The notes under the pieces were generated by a model. It saw nothing but the letters and a program-made list of their open reading frames with translations, ran no database searches and was not told the DNA's origin. The translations under genes were made by a program, and so were the position numbers. Positions 44,053 through 52,899 of a DNA stretch of 64,000 nt are shown here, one piece after another; position 1 is the first letter of the stretch; the number at the start of each line of letters is the position of its first letter. The stretch comes from Flavobacterium album (GTDB lineage Bacteria; Bacteroidota; Bacteroidia; Flavobacteriales; Flavobacteriaceae), in assembly GCF_003096035.1 (NCBI RefSeq), contig NZ_CP029186.1:2834001-2898000 (forward strand), written 5' to 3'.

Positions 44053-45171
44053 ATGGAAACGCACAGAAAAAAAGGCTTCATATTTAAAACCTACGAAGCC
44101 CCGTATATATCGCCATTCGACAAGCTTTTCGAGATATTTACAGAGCTGATTACCCATACTTCGGGCGATCTTGATGAAGCGATCGACTGGTTGCGGCAGC
44201 TTGACAAGGAGTACAAACTGACTGACGAAAACTACACCATTGATGATTTTATAGAAGACCTGAAGAAGAAAGGCTATATCCGTGAGGAGATAAAGCCGGA
44301 CGGTTCGGGTGGGATGAAGATAACGTCTAAAACCGAGCGCTCCATTCGCCAGCAGGCATTGGAACAGATATTCGGCAACCTGAAACGCGCCGGGTCGGGC
44401 AGCCACCGCACGAAATATTCCGGCAGCGGGGATGAGCACACAGGCGAGTTCAGGGAGTACCGCTTTGGTGACAGCCTGGAAAGGATATCGCTTACCGAAA
44501 GCCTCCGCAACGCCCAGGTGAATAATGGCATCGAGGACTTCCAGCTCTACGAGAATGATCTTGTGGTGGAAGATTCCCAGTTCAAGGCTCAGATGAGTAC
44601 CGTACTGATGATCGACATCAGCCACAGCATGATACTCTATGGCGAGGACCGCATCACACCCGCGAAAAAAGTCGCCATGGCATTAGCCGAGCTGATCACC
44701 ACCCGCTACCCCAAAGACACTTTGGACATACTGGTTTTCGGGAATGATGCCTGGCCAATAGCAATAAAAGATTTGCCCTATTTAAATGTAGGACCGTATC
44801 ATACCAATACAGTTGCCGGGCTGCAATTGGCAATGGATTTGCTGCGCCGCAAGCGCAACACCAACAAGCAGATATTCATGATAACCGACGGCAAGCCAAG
44901 CTGTGTACGACAGTCTGATGGTACGTATTATATGAACAGCAATGGCCTCGATGATTATATCGTGGACAAATGCTATACTATGGCACAGCAGGCACGCAAG
45001 CTGCACATTCCTATCACGACCTTTATGATAGCGCGCGACCCCTACCTGCAGGAGTTTATACAGCATTTTACCGAGGCCAATCAGGGTAAAGCATTCTATA
45101 CCGGCCTGAAAGGATTGGGCGAAATGATATTTGAAGATTATGAGGCGAACAGGAAAAAGAGGGTGAAATAG
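44053..45171 (+). CDS. VWA domain protein paired with AAA+ ATPase
   Basis: The 372-residue protein has an N-terminal helical region (FIFKTYEAPYISPFDKLFEI) to about residue 165, then a VWA domain with a perfect MIDAS motif VLMIDISHSM (DxSxS) and the later threonine/aspartate segment FMITDGKPS. No signal peptide, so cytoplasmic. It is followed by an unknown gene and a MoxR/Mg-chelatase-type AAA+ ATPase, which makes a MoxR-VWA pair of the RavA-ViaA or CoxDE kind. Such pairs act as chaperones for metal-cofactor or membrane complexes; the client here is unknown. Confidence 0.85.
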   Translation: METHRKKGFIFKTYEAPYISPFDKLFEIFTELITHTSGDLDEAIDWLRQLDKEYKLTDENYTIDDFIEDLKKKGYIREEIKPDGSGGMKITSKTERSIRQQALEQIFGNLKRAGSGSHRTKYSGSGDEHTGEFREYRFGDSLERISLTESLRNAQVNNGIEDFQLYENDLVVEDSQFKAQMSTVLMIDISHSMILYGEDRITPAKKVAMALAELITTRYPKDTLDILVFGNDAWPIAIKDLPYLNVGPYHTNTVAGLQLAMDLLRRKRNTNKQIFMITDGKPSCVRQSDGTYYMNSNGLDDYIVDKCYTMAQQARKLHIPITTFMIARDPYLQEFIQHFTEANQGKAFYTGLKGLGEMIFEDYEANRKKRVK

Positions 45172-45201
45172 ATTATTAGACTTTTGGACATTAGATGTGG
45201 A

Positions 45202-45789
45202 ATGAAAGAACCTGTTAAAGTTTTTGTGGTTGGAGAGTATTCAGTTCATCTGTATGAAGAAACAGGCTTTAATTTAAATGATCCTGCTGCATTTGGTTAC
45301 GGTTACATTTATATAAATGATACTGGCTACAGGCCTGCATCCCTTATTGGTATACAGGTATTTACAAACGGTATAGTTATAGCATCATGTATTGTTGGTT
45401 CTGATGGAGGTGCCACAGGAATACATAATCATTCAGCAATTATCAGTCAAAATGAATTGATGCTTTGCTGTTCGGATACGGTATTTAAACTTATTATTCC
45501 TGATTTAAGCCTTCAATGGAAGACCATAGCAGACTCAGTGACATGCTTTGGTATATACCCTCATAAAGACGGCTATATTGTCCATGGTGAACTTGAAATT
45601 ACATATCTAAATACATACGGACAAATAGTTTGGCAGGTTGGCGGACGTGATATATGGACAACAATCGAAGGAGCGGCTGATGACTTTAAAATTTTTGATA
45701 AATATATTATAGCCCGGGATTGGGGGCATAACAAATACAAAATAGATTTTAACGGAAACATAACTGATTATAACGAGAATAATATATGA
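45202..45789 (+). CDS. Unknown protein lying between VWA and AAA+ genes
   Basis: A 195-residue product starting MKEPVKVFVVGEYSVHLYEE, preferred to a TTG 18 bases upstream. It is rich in beta strands and in aromatic and glycine residues, with GATGIHNHSAIISQNELMLCC and later HGELEITYLNTYGQIVWQVGGRD, which look like blades of a small propeller or sandwich. By eye it is clearly AT-richer than the VWA and AAA+ genes. Its stop overlaps the ATPase start by four bases (ATGA), so it is translationally coupled to it. Not recognised; it could be an adaptor for the pair or a later insertion. Confidence 0.7.
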   Translation: MKEPVKVFVVGEYSVHLYEETGFNLNDPAAFGYGYIYINDTGYRPASLIGIQVFTNGIVIASCIVGSDGGATGIHNHSAIISQNELMLCCSDTVFKLIIPDLSLQWKTIADSVTCFGIYPHKDGYIVHGELEITYLNTYGQIVWQVGGRDIWTTIEGAADDFKIFDKYIIARDWGHNKYKIDFNGNITDYNENNI

Positions 45790-47249
45790 ACATAGAAAAC
45801 ATAAAAACATTAGGCGAATTAAAAAAAGCAGGCTACCAAAGCAAAAACATTAATGATGAGCTGCGCGGAAACCTGCGGGATAAAATAAAAAAAGGTGAGA
45901 AAGTATTTGAAGGTGTTTGGGGATTTGAGAACACCGTAATCCCTGAACTGGAACGCGCCATCCTTTCGAGGCATAACATTAATTTATTAGGATTGCGAGG
46001 ACAGGCAAAAACCCGTCTTGCGCGACTGATGGTCAATCTGTTGGATGAATATATTCCGTTTGTGGAAGGCTCTGAAATCAATGACGACCCGCTACAGCCT
46101 ATTTCACGCTACGTCAAAGAACTTATTGCCGAAAAAGGCGATGACACTCCGATAAGCTGGCTGCACCGCAGTGAGCGCTTTTACGAAAAACTTGCAACGC
46201 CGGATGTTACGGTAGCCGACCTGATAGGCGACATCGACCCGATAAAGGCCGCGAGCCTCAGGCTTTCCTATGCCGATGACCGCGTGATCCACTTTGGGAT
46301 GATACCAAGAGCCAATCGTTGCATTTTTGTTATCAATGAGTTGCCCGATTTGCAGGCGCGCATACAGGTGGCCCTTTTCAACATATTGCAGGAGGGCGAC
46401 ATTCAGATACGTGGCTTCAAAGTGAGGCTCAACCTCGATATCCAGTTCGTATTCACTGCCAACCCCGAAGATTACACCAACCGTGGGAGCATCGTGACAC
46501 CATTAAAAGACAGGATAGGCTCACAGATCATCACGCACTATCCGGAAACGGTGAAAATAGCCCGCACGATAACCGAACAGGAGGCCAATCTTGACGGCCG
46601 CCAGTCCGACACCATACACGTACCGGATCTTGCCCGCGACCTGCTGGAGCAGATAGGCTTCGAGGCGCGTAACAGCGAGTTCGTAGATTACAAGAGCGGA
46701 GTGAGTGCCCGTATGAGTATCACCGCTTTTGAGAACCTGCTGAGCACAGCCGAGCGGAGGGCACTAAGGGCAGGGGAGGACAGGACTACTATACGCCTTT
46801 CTGACTTTACAGGAATCATTCCGGCCATTACCGGCAAAGTAGAGTTGGTGTATGAAGGAGAACAGGAAGGCGCCGCCATGGTTGCTGAACATTTGATAGG
46901 CGCCGCTGTTAAGACTGTTTTTGCCGACTACTTCCCAAAAATAGAAAAGCTGGAAAAGAATGACGGAAAAAGCCCTTACCAGGAAATCATTGACTGGTTC
47001 TTTAACGAAAGCGGACTAGAAATGGAAGATGATGCTACTGATGCCGACTATCACAAATTACTAGACAGCATCATCCCGCTTAAGCAAATGATACAAAAAT
47101 ACCAGCCCGATACCCCGGCAGAAGACCTGTATTTCATGAAGGAGTTTATCCTCTGGGGATTGGCCGAAAATAATAAGCTGAGCAAAGACCGCTTTAGCGA
47201 AGGCTACCAGTTTAAGGATATTTACGGAAGCTATATCAGTAAGTTGTAA
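45786..47249 (+). CDS. AAA+ ATPase of MoxR/magnesium-chelatase type
   Basis: The 487-residue protein has a Walker A variant LLGLRGQAKTRLARLMV at about residue 65, Walker B as CIFVINELPDLQ, sensor 1 FVFTANPEDYTNRG, and a GSIVTPLKDRIGSQI arginine-finger region, all as in the magnesium chelatase ChlI/MoxR clade. A helical lid and a C-terminal region of 150 residues follow. It should form a hexameric ring that works with the VWA protein encoded upstream. Cytoplasmic. The client is unknown. Confidence 0.88.
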   Translation: MNIENIKTLGELKKAGYQSKNINDELRGNLRDKIKKGEKVFEGVWGFENTVIPELERAILSRHNINLLGLRGQAKTRLARLMVNLLDEYIPFVEGSEINDDPLQPISRYVKELIAEKGDDTPISWLHRSERFYEKLATPDVTVADLIGDIDPIKAASLRLSYADDRVIHFGMIPRANRCIFVINELPDLQARIQVALFNILQEGDIQIRGFKVRLNLDIQFVFTANPEDYTNRGSIVTPLKDRIGSQIITHYPETVKIARTITEQEANLDGRQSDTIHVPDLARDLLEQIGFEARNSEFVDYKSGVSARMSITAFENLLSTAERRALRAGEDRTTIRLSDFTGIIPAITGKVELVYEGEQEGAAMVAEHLIGAAVKTVFADYFPKIEKLEKNDGKSPYQEIIDWFFNESGLEMEDDATDADYHKLLDSIIPLKQMIQKYQPDTPAEDLYFMKEFILWGLAENNKLSKDRFSEGYQFKDIYGSYISKL

Positions 47250-47365
47250 GTAAATCAAAAGAGTTAGCCACATATCATAAAAATTCCACTAATTAAACCG
47301 GTGAAATTTCTGTGATTCGTGGCTAATTTTTAATGCATTTCCCTGAGGAAAGCAGTATTTAAGCG

Positions 47366-47393
47366 TTGGCAACAAAAAAATAACCTATTTTTG
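47366..47393 (+). promoter_or_regulatory. Promoter of the THUMP methyltransferase gene
   Basis: TTG (47366-47368), a 17-base spacer and TATTTTTG (47386-47393) fit the Bacteroidota consensus, 18 bases before the ATG at 47412. Confidence 0.7.
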
Positions 47394-47411
47394 CCCTAAT
47401 TTATAATTGGG

Positions 47412-48578
47412 ATGGAAGATAACTTTAAAATGATTGCCAAAACCTTTTTTGGTTTTGAAGAAATACTGGCCAAGGAACTGCAAATGCTGGGCGCACAGGA
47501 TGTGGAGCAGGGCGTGCGTATGGTAAGCTTTAAGGGAGATAAGGGTTTTATGTATAAAGCTAATCTCGCCTTGCGTACTTCACTTAAAATACTGAAGCCC
47601 GTTTACTTTTTCCGGGCGTATAATGAGCAAAGCTTATATAAAGGGATAATGTCGATGGACTGGTCTAAGTGCCTTAATGCCAACCAGTCATTTGTAATTG
47701 ATGTAACCCTGCATTCCGATCATTTTAATCATTCGCAGTTTGTTGCGCTCAAGGCAAAAGATGCTATCGTAGACCAGTTCCGTGAACGCTACGGCAAAAG
47801 GCCGGATATCGATAAAGACCACCCTGATGTACGCATCAACATCCATATCCATGCCGACCAATGTTCGGTAGCGCTTGATACTTCCGGTGCTTCATTGCAC
47901 CATCGCGGCTACAGGACAGCAACCAATATTGCACCGATCAATGAGGTGCTGGCTGCAGGAATGCTGCTGCTTTCCGGCTGGGACGGTCAGGGTGATTTCC
48001 TCGACCCGATGTGCGGCAGCGGAACAATCCTTGCCGAAGCTGCCATGATTGCCTGTAATATCCCGGCCAACATTAACCGTAAAGAATTCGGTTTTGAAAA
48101 ATGGAACGACTGGGATAACGACTTGTTTGATAAGATAGTCGATTCTTTAATGAAAAAAACAAGGGAATTCCATTATACCATAAAGGGTTACGACAAAGCG
48201 CCATCGGCAGTAAATAAAGCTAAAGATAATATCATTAACGCCAACCTTGACGAATATGTAACCGTTGAGCAGCTTAATTTCTTTGAAACCGAAAAAGAAA
48301 CCCGCGGGCCACTGCACATGGTGTTCAATCCACCGTATGGCGAAAGGCTGGACATCGATATGGAGCGTTTTTACCGCGAAATAGGCGATACCCTGAAACA
48401 GTCATATCCGGGTACCAACGCATGGTTTATAACCGCCAACCTTGAAGCGCTTAAATTCGTAGGCCTGAAACCGTCGCGTAAAATAAAGCTCTTCAATGGC
48501 AAGCTCGAAGCCCGCTTGGTAAAATACGAAATGTACGAGGGTAGTAAGCGGACAAAATTCCAACGTGAGGAGGAATAA
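47412..48578 (+). CDS. THUMP-domain class I RNA methyltransferase (RlmL/YpsC-type)
   Basis: The 388-residue protein has an N-terminal ferredoxin-like/THUMP region (residues 1-160, with KTFFGFEEILAKELQMLGAQ) and a C-terminal Rossmann methyltransferase: FLDPMCGSGTILAEAA (SAM binding, about 195-210) and the catalytic FNPPYGERL (about 300-308). This is the 23S rRNA G2445-type N2-guanine methyltransferase family. It acts on rRNA in the cytoplasm. It stands alone behind its own promoter. Confidence 0.9.
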   Translation: MEDNFKMIAKTFFGFEEILAKELQMLGAQDVEQGVRMVSFKGDKGFMYKANLALRTSLKILKPVYFFRAYNEQSLYKGIMSMDWSKCLNANQSFVIDVTLHSDHFNHSQFVALKAKDAIVDQFRERYGKRPDIDKDHPDVRINIHIHADQCSVALDTSGASLHHRGYRTATNIAPINEVLAAGMLLLSGWDGQGDFLDPMCGSGTILAEAAMIACNIPANINRKEFGFEKWNDWDNDLFDKIVDSLMKKTREFHYTIKGYDKAPSAVNKAKDNIINANLDEYVTVEQLNFFETEKETRGPLHMVFNPPYGERLDIDMERFYREIGDTLKQSYPGTNAWFITANLEALKFVGLKPSRKIKLFNGKLEARLVKYEMYEGSKRTKFQREEE

Positions 48579-48589
48579 TTATTCAGATT

Positions 48590-48622
48590 GTAGATTTCAG
48601 AATTCAGAATTCAGATTGAGCT
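48590..48622. repeat. Short tandem low-complexity sequence
   Basis: Tandem copies of the unit CAGAATT (for example TTTCAGAATTCAGAATTCAG) lie between the methyltransferase and a small membrane gene. This is of the same intergenic-type simple sequence as the insert inside pabB at 60444-60509. Confidence 0.5.
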
Positions 48623-48679
48623 TCACTCTTGCTTGAATAACAAAGCAGTGTATTCCTTGAATGAAAATAAACAAACACC

Positions 48680-48913
48680 ATGAACAAAAAAGCAAAAGCA
48701 TTACTATATAATTTCCTTGGATTTGCCCCATTTTTCCTTTTGGGGTGGTACCTTATTGGGAATTTTACAAACCTCACCGGATTTTGGATACCGGCTACTG
48801 CCATGGTTGCCTCTACCATACTCGCGCCTAAATTCCAGGTAGCAAAATACATGGGCGAAGAAAAGATTTTTATGAGGTGGCTTTTTGTAAAGGGAATCAA
48901 AGAGGTGAAATAA
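48680..48913 (+). CDS. Small two-helix membrane protein
   Basis: The 77-residue product has a basic start (MNKKAKALLYNFLG), one clear helix (FFLLGWYLIGNF), a second shorter one around IPATAMVASTILAPKF, and a C-terminus KYMGEEKIFMRWLFVKGIKE likely on the cytoplasmic side. Conserved-looking charged tail and good start support it as real. No family recognised. Confidence 0.7.
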   Translation: MNKKAKALLYNFLGFAPFFLLGWYLIGNFTNLTGFWIPATAMVASTILAPKFQVAKYMGEEKIFMRWLFVKGIKEVK

Positions 48914-49012
48914 TCCGGTCATTGCTATTCGTAAAAAATACCTATTCGTTTAAAATAGTTTGCCCGAAATAAATCCTACCGGTAAATCCTATATATTTGG
49001 ATAAACAATTTT

Positions 49013-49510
49013 ATGAAAACCATCTTCTTATTCATTGCGTTGGCTCTTAGTACTGTAGGGACAGCACAAAAGATTCCTGCAGATAAGCAACTTTACGATG
49101 TAAACATTTTCAGGTGGGCAAAGGGCAATGAAGGCGAGCTGACCGATAAGATCGTACTCATCAATGCCGATGGCAGTGTGACTTTCAATGGGGAGGAACA
49201 TTTCAGGCAGCTTGACATGAATGCTGTAACAATTGGTTTTAATAAATTTATTGAAGGTGAAAAGATTGAGAAGCTGCCTGCTTACGGTGAAGATGAAATG
49301 ACCGAAGGCTATAATCCTGAGCCGGGTGAACAGGCTTTGCATATCACGGTAGTCAGAATGCAGGATTATCTCAATGATAAGGATAACTATTTGTACCCGG
49401 CAGAATATTTTAAGCTTATCGTGATCCCTGTCAGCGAAACACCCACAGCACTTTATAAATACTTAAGCCCCAATGTGGTTAATCCACTGAAGGACATGCT
49501 TGAGGACTAA
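49013..49510 (+). CDS. Exported protein of unknown function
   Basis: A 165-residue precursor with signal peptide MKTIFLFIALALSTVGTAQ, cut after AQ as often in Bacteroidota. The mature chain is mixed alpha/beta with no cysteine. A TATATTTG element lies upstream (48992-48999). It is followed 15 bases later by a porin-like gene, so the pair may be co-transcribed and act in the outer envelope. Not recognised. Confidence 0.7.
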   Translation: MKTIFLFIALALSTVGTAQKIPADKQLYDVNIFRWAKGNEGELTDKIVLINADGSVTFNGEEHFRQLDMNAVTIGFNKFIEGEKIEKLPAYGEDEMTEGYNPEPGEQALHITVVRMQDYLNDKDNYLYPAEYFKLIVIPVSETPTALYKYLSPNVVNPLKDMLED

Positions 49511-49525
49511 CCGCCCAATGACGCT

Positions 49526-50146
49526 ATGAGAAATTATTATATAGTATTCTTTCTGTTCTTATTATCTACCATTTCTTACTCTCAGGTGAAGGGCGACCTT
49601 GAAGTGGGCATAGGTATTGGGTACAACATGGCGACGATAAACGAGCCTGATGATTTTAATGATGTATATTCAAACAATAACAAAAACTTTAGTGTTTCTG
49701 CTGACTACAATTTTTCGAACCGCTGGAGCCTGAAAACCAAATTGATTTATGATACGAAAGGCTGGGATCAAGGGCCTCTGTATTTTCGTGGCGGAAGGCT
49801 TAGGGGTGCTAACGTAGACCTGCATTACCTTACTGTGCCGCTGATGCTCAACTGGCATTTTGGCGGCAAGCGCAATTGGTACCTCAATTTCGGGACCTAT
49901 GCAGGCTACCTGATGGCTGCAGGTGAGAAAACTTCTAACGCCGATATTACTGAAGCTTTCAGGAAAACGGATTTTGGGTTAACCTTTGGTATCGGTGCCA
50001 AGATACCTGTAACAAAATACTTCAAGATCTATATTGAATATGATTTCCAAAACAGCTTTAACAGCATTTATAAAGACAGCACTATCCCTGAAGTCAGGAA
50101 CATAAGGAGTGCTATTAATGTAGGGGTGAACTTTTTGGTGTTGTAA
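49526..50146 (+). CDS. Small outer-membrane beta-barrel protein (porin family)
   Basis: The 206-residue precursor starts with a signal peptide (NYYIVFFLFLLSTISYSQ) and then alternating strands with aromatic girdles: EVGIGIGYNMATI, FSVSADYNFSNRWSLKTKLIY, YLTVPLMLNWHFG, YLNFGTYAGYLMA, FGLTFGIGAKIPVTKYF, and the last strand SAINVGVNFLVL. This is the PorT/OMP_b-brl type of eight-stranded barrel. No obvious cargo or binding motif. Follows the exported protein gene closely. Confidence 0.85.
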   Translation: MRNYYIVFFLFLLSTISYSQVKGDLEVGIGIGYNMATINEPDDFNDVYSNNNKNFSVSADYNFSNRWSLKTKLIYDTKGWDQGPLYFRGGRLRGANVDLHYLTVPLMLNWHFGGKRNWYLNFGTYAGYLMAAGEKTSNADITEAFRKTDFGLTFGIGAKIPVTKYFKIYIEYDFQNSFNSIYKDSTIPEVRNIRSAINVGVNFLVL

Positions 50147-50147
50147 A

Positions 50148-50176
50148 AGTAGCGACACATTTTATGTGTCTCTACT
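50148..50176. repeat. Interspersed palindrome
   Basis: AGTAG-C-GACACA (50148-50159) faces TGTGTC-T-CTACT (50165-50176): an 11-bp stem with one C-T mismatch and a 5-base loop. The type recalls short palindromes scattered in Flavobacterium genomes; a related one is at 43910-43926. Confidence 0.55.
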
Positions 50177-50186
50177 ATCAAAACAA

Positions 50187-50210
50187 AACGGGAACCTCTC
50201 AGTTCCCGTT
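50187..50210. terminator. Bidirectional terminator
   Basis: A perfect 9-bp stem (AACGGGAAC / GTTCCCGTT) with a 6-base loop between the convergent porin-like gene and peptidase gene. Confidence 0.75.
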
Positions 50211-50216
50211 CTCAAA

Positions 50217-52388
50217 TTATTTCTTTAAATACGTATCAAAATACTCCGCGATCTTCTGGTTTAGGTGAACCCTGTCCTTGCCGCGCACGTTGTGCTCATG
50301 CGTAGGGTAGAGGAAGTAATCTACCTGTTTGCCTGCCGCTATGCAAGCCTGTATGAATTCCATGCTGTTTTGCTGTACCACTACAGGATCCTGCGCACCG
50401 TGTATCATCAGCAGCCTGCCTTTCAGTTTTGCTGCTTTGCCTATCAAGCTGTTGCCGGCATAACCTTCAGGGTTTTCCTGAGGTGTATCCATATAGCGCT
50501 CGCCATACATCACTTCATAATATTTCCAGTCGCATACCGGGCCGCCCGCAACGCCTACCTTGAATACATCGCTATGGTCAAGCATCAGTGAAGTAGCCAT
50601 AAAGCCGCCAAAGCTCCAGCCATAAACACCGATCCTCTCGGCATCTACGAAGGATTTGCTTTTGAGGAAATCAACGCCTTTCATCTGGTCGGCCATTTCG
50701 TTTACGCCCAGGTTGCGGTGTACCACATGCTCAAAATCGCGCCCACGCGCATCGCTGCCACGGTTATCCAGGGTAAATACCACATAACCCTGCTGTGCCA
50801 TATAATAGTCGAACAAGCTCGCGCCGCCGAGCCATTCGTTCGTAACCAGCTGTGCGTGCGGCCCACCGTAAACATATACCATCACAGGATATTTTTTACC
50901 GGCATCAAAATTTGCCGGATAAATAAGCCTGCCGTTCAGCGGTGTTTTGCCATCGGCAGAAGTGACGGTTACCAACTCCATTTTAGGGAGTACGGTCTTG
51001 CCTTTATAAGGGTTCTCCGCATTCAGTATCTCGGTTAATTTTTTGCTTTTCAGGTCGGTTATGGCAACCTTGTTTGGCGTTGTAGTGCTGTTGTAACTAT
51101 CCAGTACCAATGTCCCGTCAGTGCTTACGATGGCGTTGTGCGTGCCATTAGCAGTAGTAAGCGGAATGGTTTTTCCTGAGCTTAACTCTACCCTGTACAA
51201 TTGCCTTTCCAGTCCGTTATCTGCCGTTCCTATGTAGAATGCGTTTTTAGCATTGGCATCAAAACCAAGGAGATCCTGAACAACCACGTCCAGGTAGCCA
51301 AGGCTTTTCAGCTGCTTGCCGTCAGTGTTATAAAGATACAGCTGCTCGAAGCCGTTCTTTTCGGTGCGGTATAAAAACTGGTCGTTATGCCCCGGTACGA
51401 AAGTAAGGTCATGAAGCGGCTCTACATAAGTAGTGGCTTTTTCCTCAAATAATGTCTTTACGAAATTACCCGTAGCAGCATCATACTTGTTCATTTTAAG
51501 GTGGTTTTGCTCACGGTTCAGCACGCCTACAAATACAAATTTGCTGTCAGGCGACCAGGTAACGCAGGTAAGGAACTGCTCTGCAGGGCCTTCTGTTTTT
51601 AGCGTAATTTTATTTCCTGAAGCAATGTCATAAGCTACAAGCGTCACTTCTTCGCTTTTCATGCCCGCCATAGGATATTTAATGTTCTTGGTTTCAGCGA
51701 TACGCGCGTCCCATTGCACAAGGGGGTAATTGGCCACCATGGTCTCGTCTTTGCGGTAGTAGAGCAGATTGCCGCTGTCCGGGCTCCACCACATCCCTTT
51801 GTTGATGCCGAATTCCTGGCGGTGCGTGTAGTCGCTGCCGTTCACAATGCCTTTGTCAGTATCATTGGTAACGGTTTTCTCAACTTTACCGGATAGCATA
51901 ATATTATTGTCATTTAGCCATGCGACAGTAGTTCCGTCCGGTGAAAGCACCTGGTTTTTTGCATCGGCAGAAATAGCAACGGCACTTTTCACTTCTTTTT
52001 TGTCGGCATCAAAAAGCACAAGGTACATTTTGTTTTTGCCCGATACCTCAAGCTGCAGCGTACTTTTATCCTTCCACTGATAATTATATGGGAAGATCTG
52101 CATTACAAATGTTTCGTCCGGGAATTTGCTTTTCAGGGCAGTAGCTAGTTCTGTTTTTGTCACAAGGGTCGTCTCTTCCCAGTTACCAGCCTCGCTGCGC
52201 TGCATAAGGCTTGCATAGTTATCACTAAGGTAGGTTATTGCCTTGGTGTCCTTGCGCCACAAAGGAGATACAAGGCTTTTCGGGGCAAATTCCTGGTACT
52301 GGCCCGATGTTGCCTGCTTTAAGGTAAGATTTTGTTGTGCGGTGGCAGCCATTCCCGTAAAAAGGAACAGCAGTAAAAGTTTTCTCAT
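50217..52388 (-). CDS. S9 family peptidase, dipeptidyl-peptidase IV type, exported
   Basis: The 723-residue precursor has a signal peptide (MRKLLLLFLFTGMAATAQQ), a beta-propeller region (about 40-450, with HRQEFGINKGMWWSPDSG and SPDSKFVFVGVLNREQNH) and a C-terminal alpha/beta hydrolase domain. The catalytic serine is in YGWSFGGFMA, the aspartate in IHGAQDPVV and the histidine in YPTHEHNV. The double-Glu motif region and the length fit dipeptidyl-peptidase IV, which removes Xaa-Pro dipeptides from peptides in the periplasm. It is divergent from the DUF202 gene. Confidence 0.92.
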   Translation of the reverse strand: MRKLLLLFLFTGMAATAQQNLTLKQATSGQYQEFAPKSLVSPLWRKDTKAITYLSDNYASLMQRSEAGNWEETTLVTKTELATALKSKFPDETFVMQIFPYNYQWKDKSTLQLEVSGKNKMYLVLFDADKKEVKSAVAISADAKNQVLSPDGTTVAWLNDNNIMLSGKVEKTVTNDTDKGIVNGSDYTHRQEFGINKGMWWSPDSGNLLYYRKDETMVANYPLVQWDARIAETKNIKYPMAGMKSEEVTLVAYDIASGNKITLKTEGPAEQFLTCVTWSPDSKFVFVGVLNREQNHLKMNKYDAATGNFVKTLFEEKATTYVEPLHDLTFVPGHNDQFLYRTEKNGFEQLYLYNTDGKQLKSLGYLDVVVQDLLGFDANAKNAFYIGTADNGLERQLYRVELSSGKTIPLTTANGTHNAIVSTDGTLVLDSYNSTTTPNKVAITDLKSKKLTEILNAENPYKGKTVLPKMELVTVTSADGKTPLNGRLIYPANFDAGKKYPVMVYVYGGPHAQLVTNEWLGGASLFDYYMAQQGYVVFTLDNRGSDARGRDFEHVVHRNLGVNEMADQMKGVDFLKSKSFVDAERIGVYGWSFGGFMATSLMLDHSDVFKVGVAGGPVCDWKYYEVMYGERYMDTPQENPEGYAGNSLIGKAAKLKGRLLMIHGAQDPVVVQQNSMEFIQACIAAGKQVDYFLYPTHEHNVRGKDRVHLNQKIAEYFDTYLKK

Positions 52389-52521
52389 ACGTTTGTTTGT
52401 TGTTTGTCAGGCGAATTTAAGGAAAGTATAAATGTGCCGTATATTATAATAGTAATTAGTAGCCGTTTTTGTAAATTCGTTTCACAATTCAGCAATATTC
52501 TACAGGAGTATCTACAAGCGC

Positions 52522-52896
52522 ATGAAAAACATTGATGACCAGACCCTGGCGAGGGAACATTTAGCCAACGAAAGGACTTTCTTAGCATGGGTACGCACCG
52601 GCATCGCTATAATGGCATTTGGTTTTGTGGTGGTAAAATCCTCGATTTTTGTTGATAATGATGGCCTTCCGGAAGAAAGTATAATTCCCGGTGAATTATT
52701 TACTGTTATCGTAGGTATTATGCTCGTGGTTTCAGGCACATTGATGTCAACCGTTTCCTATTTTAGGTACCGCCAAACCAAAAAACAATTGCGCCGTGGC
52801 ATTTACCATCATTCATCAGCTTTGCTGGCTATGATCGCGGCAGGTGTATTACTGGTAAGTATATTGCTGATTGTTTATCTGTTAAGGACTTTGTAA
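52522..52896 (+). CDS. DUF202 / YidH-family membrane protein
   Basis: This 124-residue protein has the DUF202 signature near the start (LAREHLANERTFLAWVRTGIAIMAFG), with a conserved arginine and glutamate, and three membrane helices (about residues 25-45, 60-85 and 100-122). The function is unknown; a short polar loop with FRYRQTKKQL separates the helices. The stop is four bases from the end of the convergent lipoprotein gene. Confidence 0.88.
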   Translation: MKNIDDQTLAREHLANERTFLAWVRTGIAIMAFGFVVVKSSIFVDNDGLPEESIIPGELFTVIVGIMLVVSGTLMSTVSYFRYRQTKKQLRRGIYHHSSALLAMIAAGVLLVSILLIVYLLRTL

Positions 52897-52899
52897 AAG

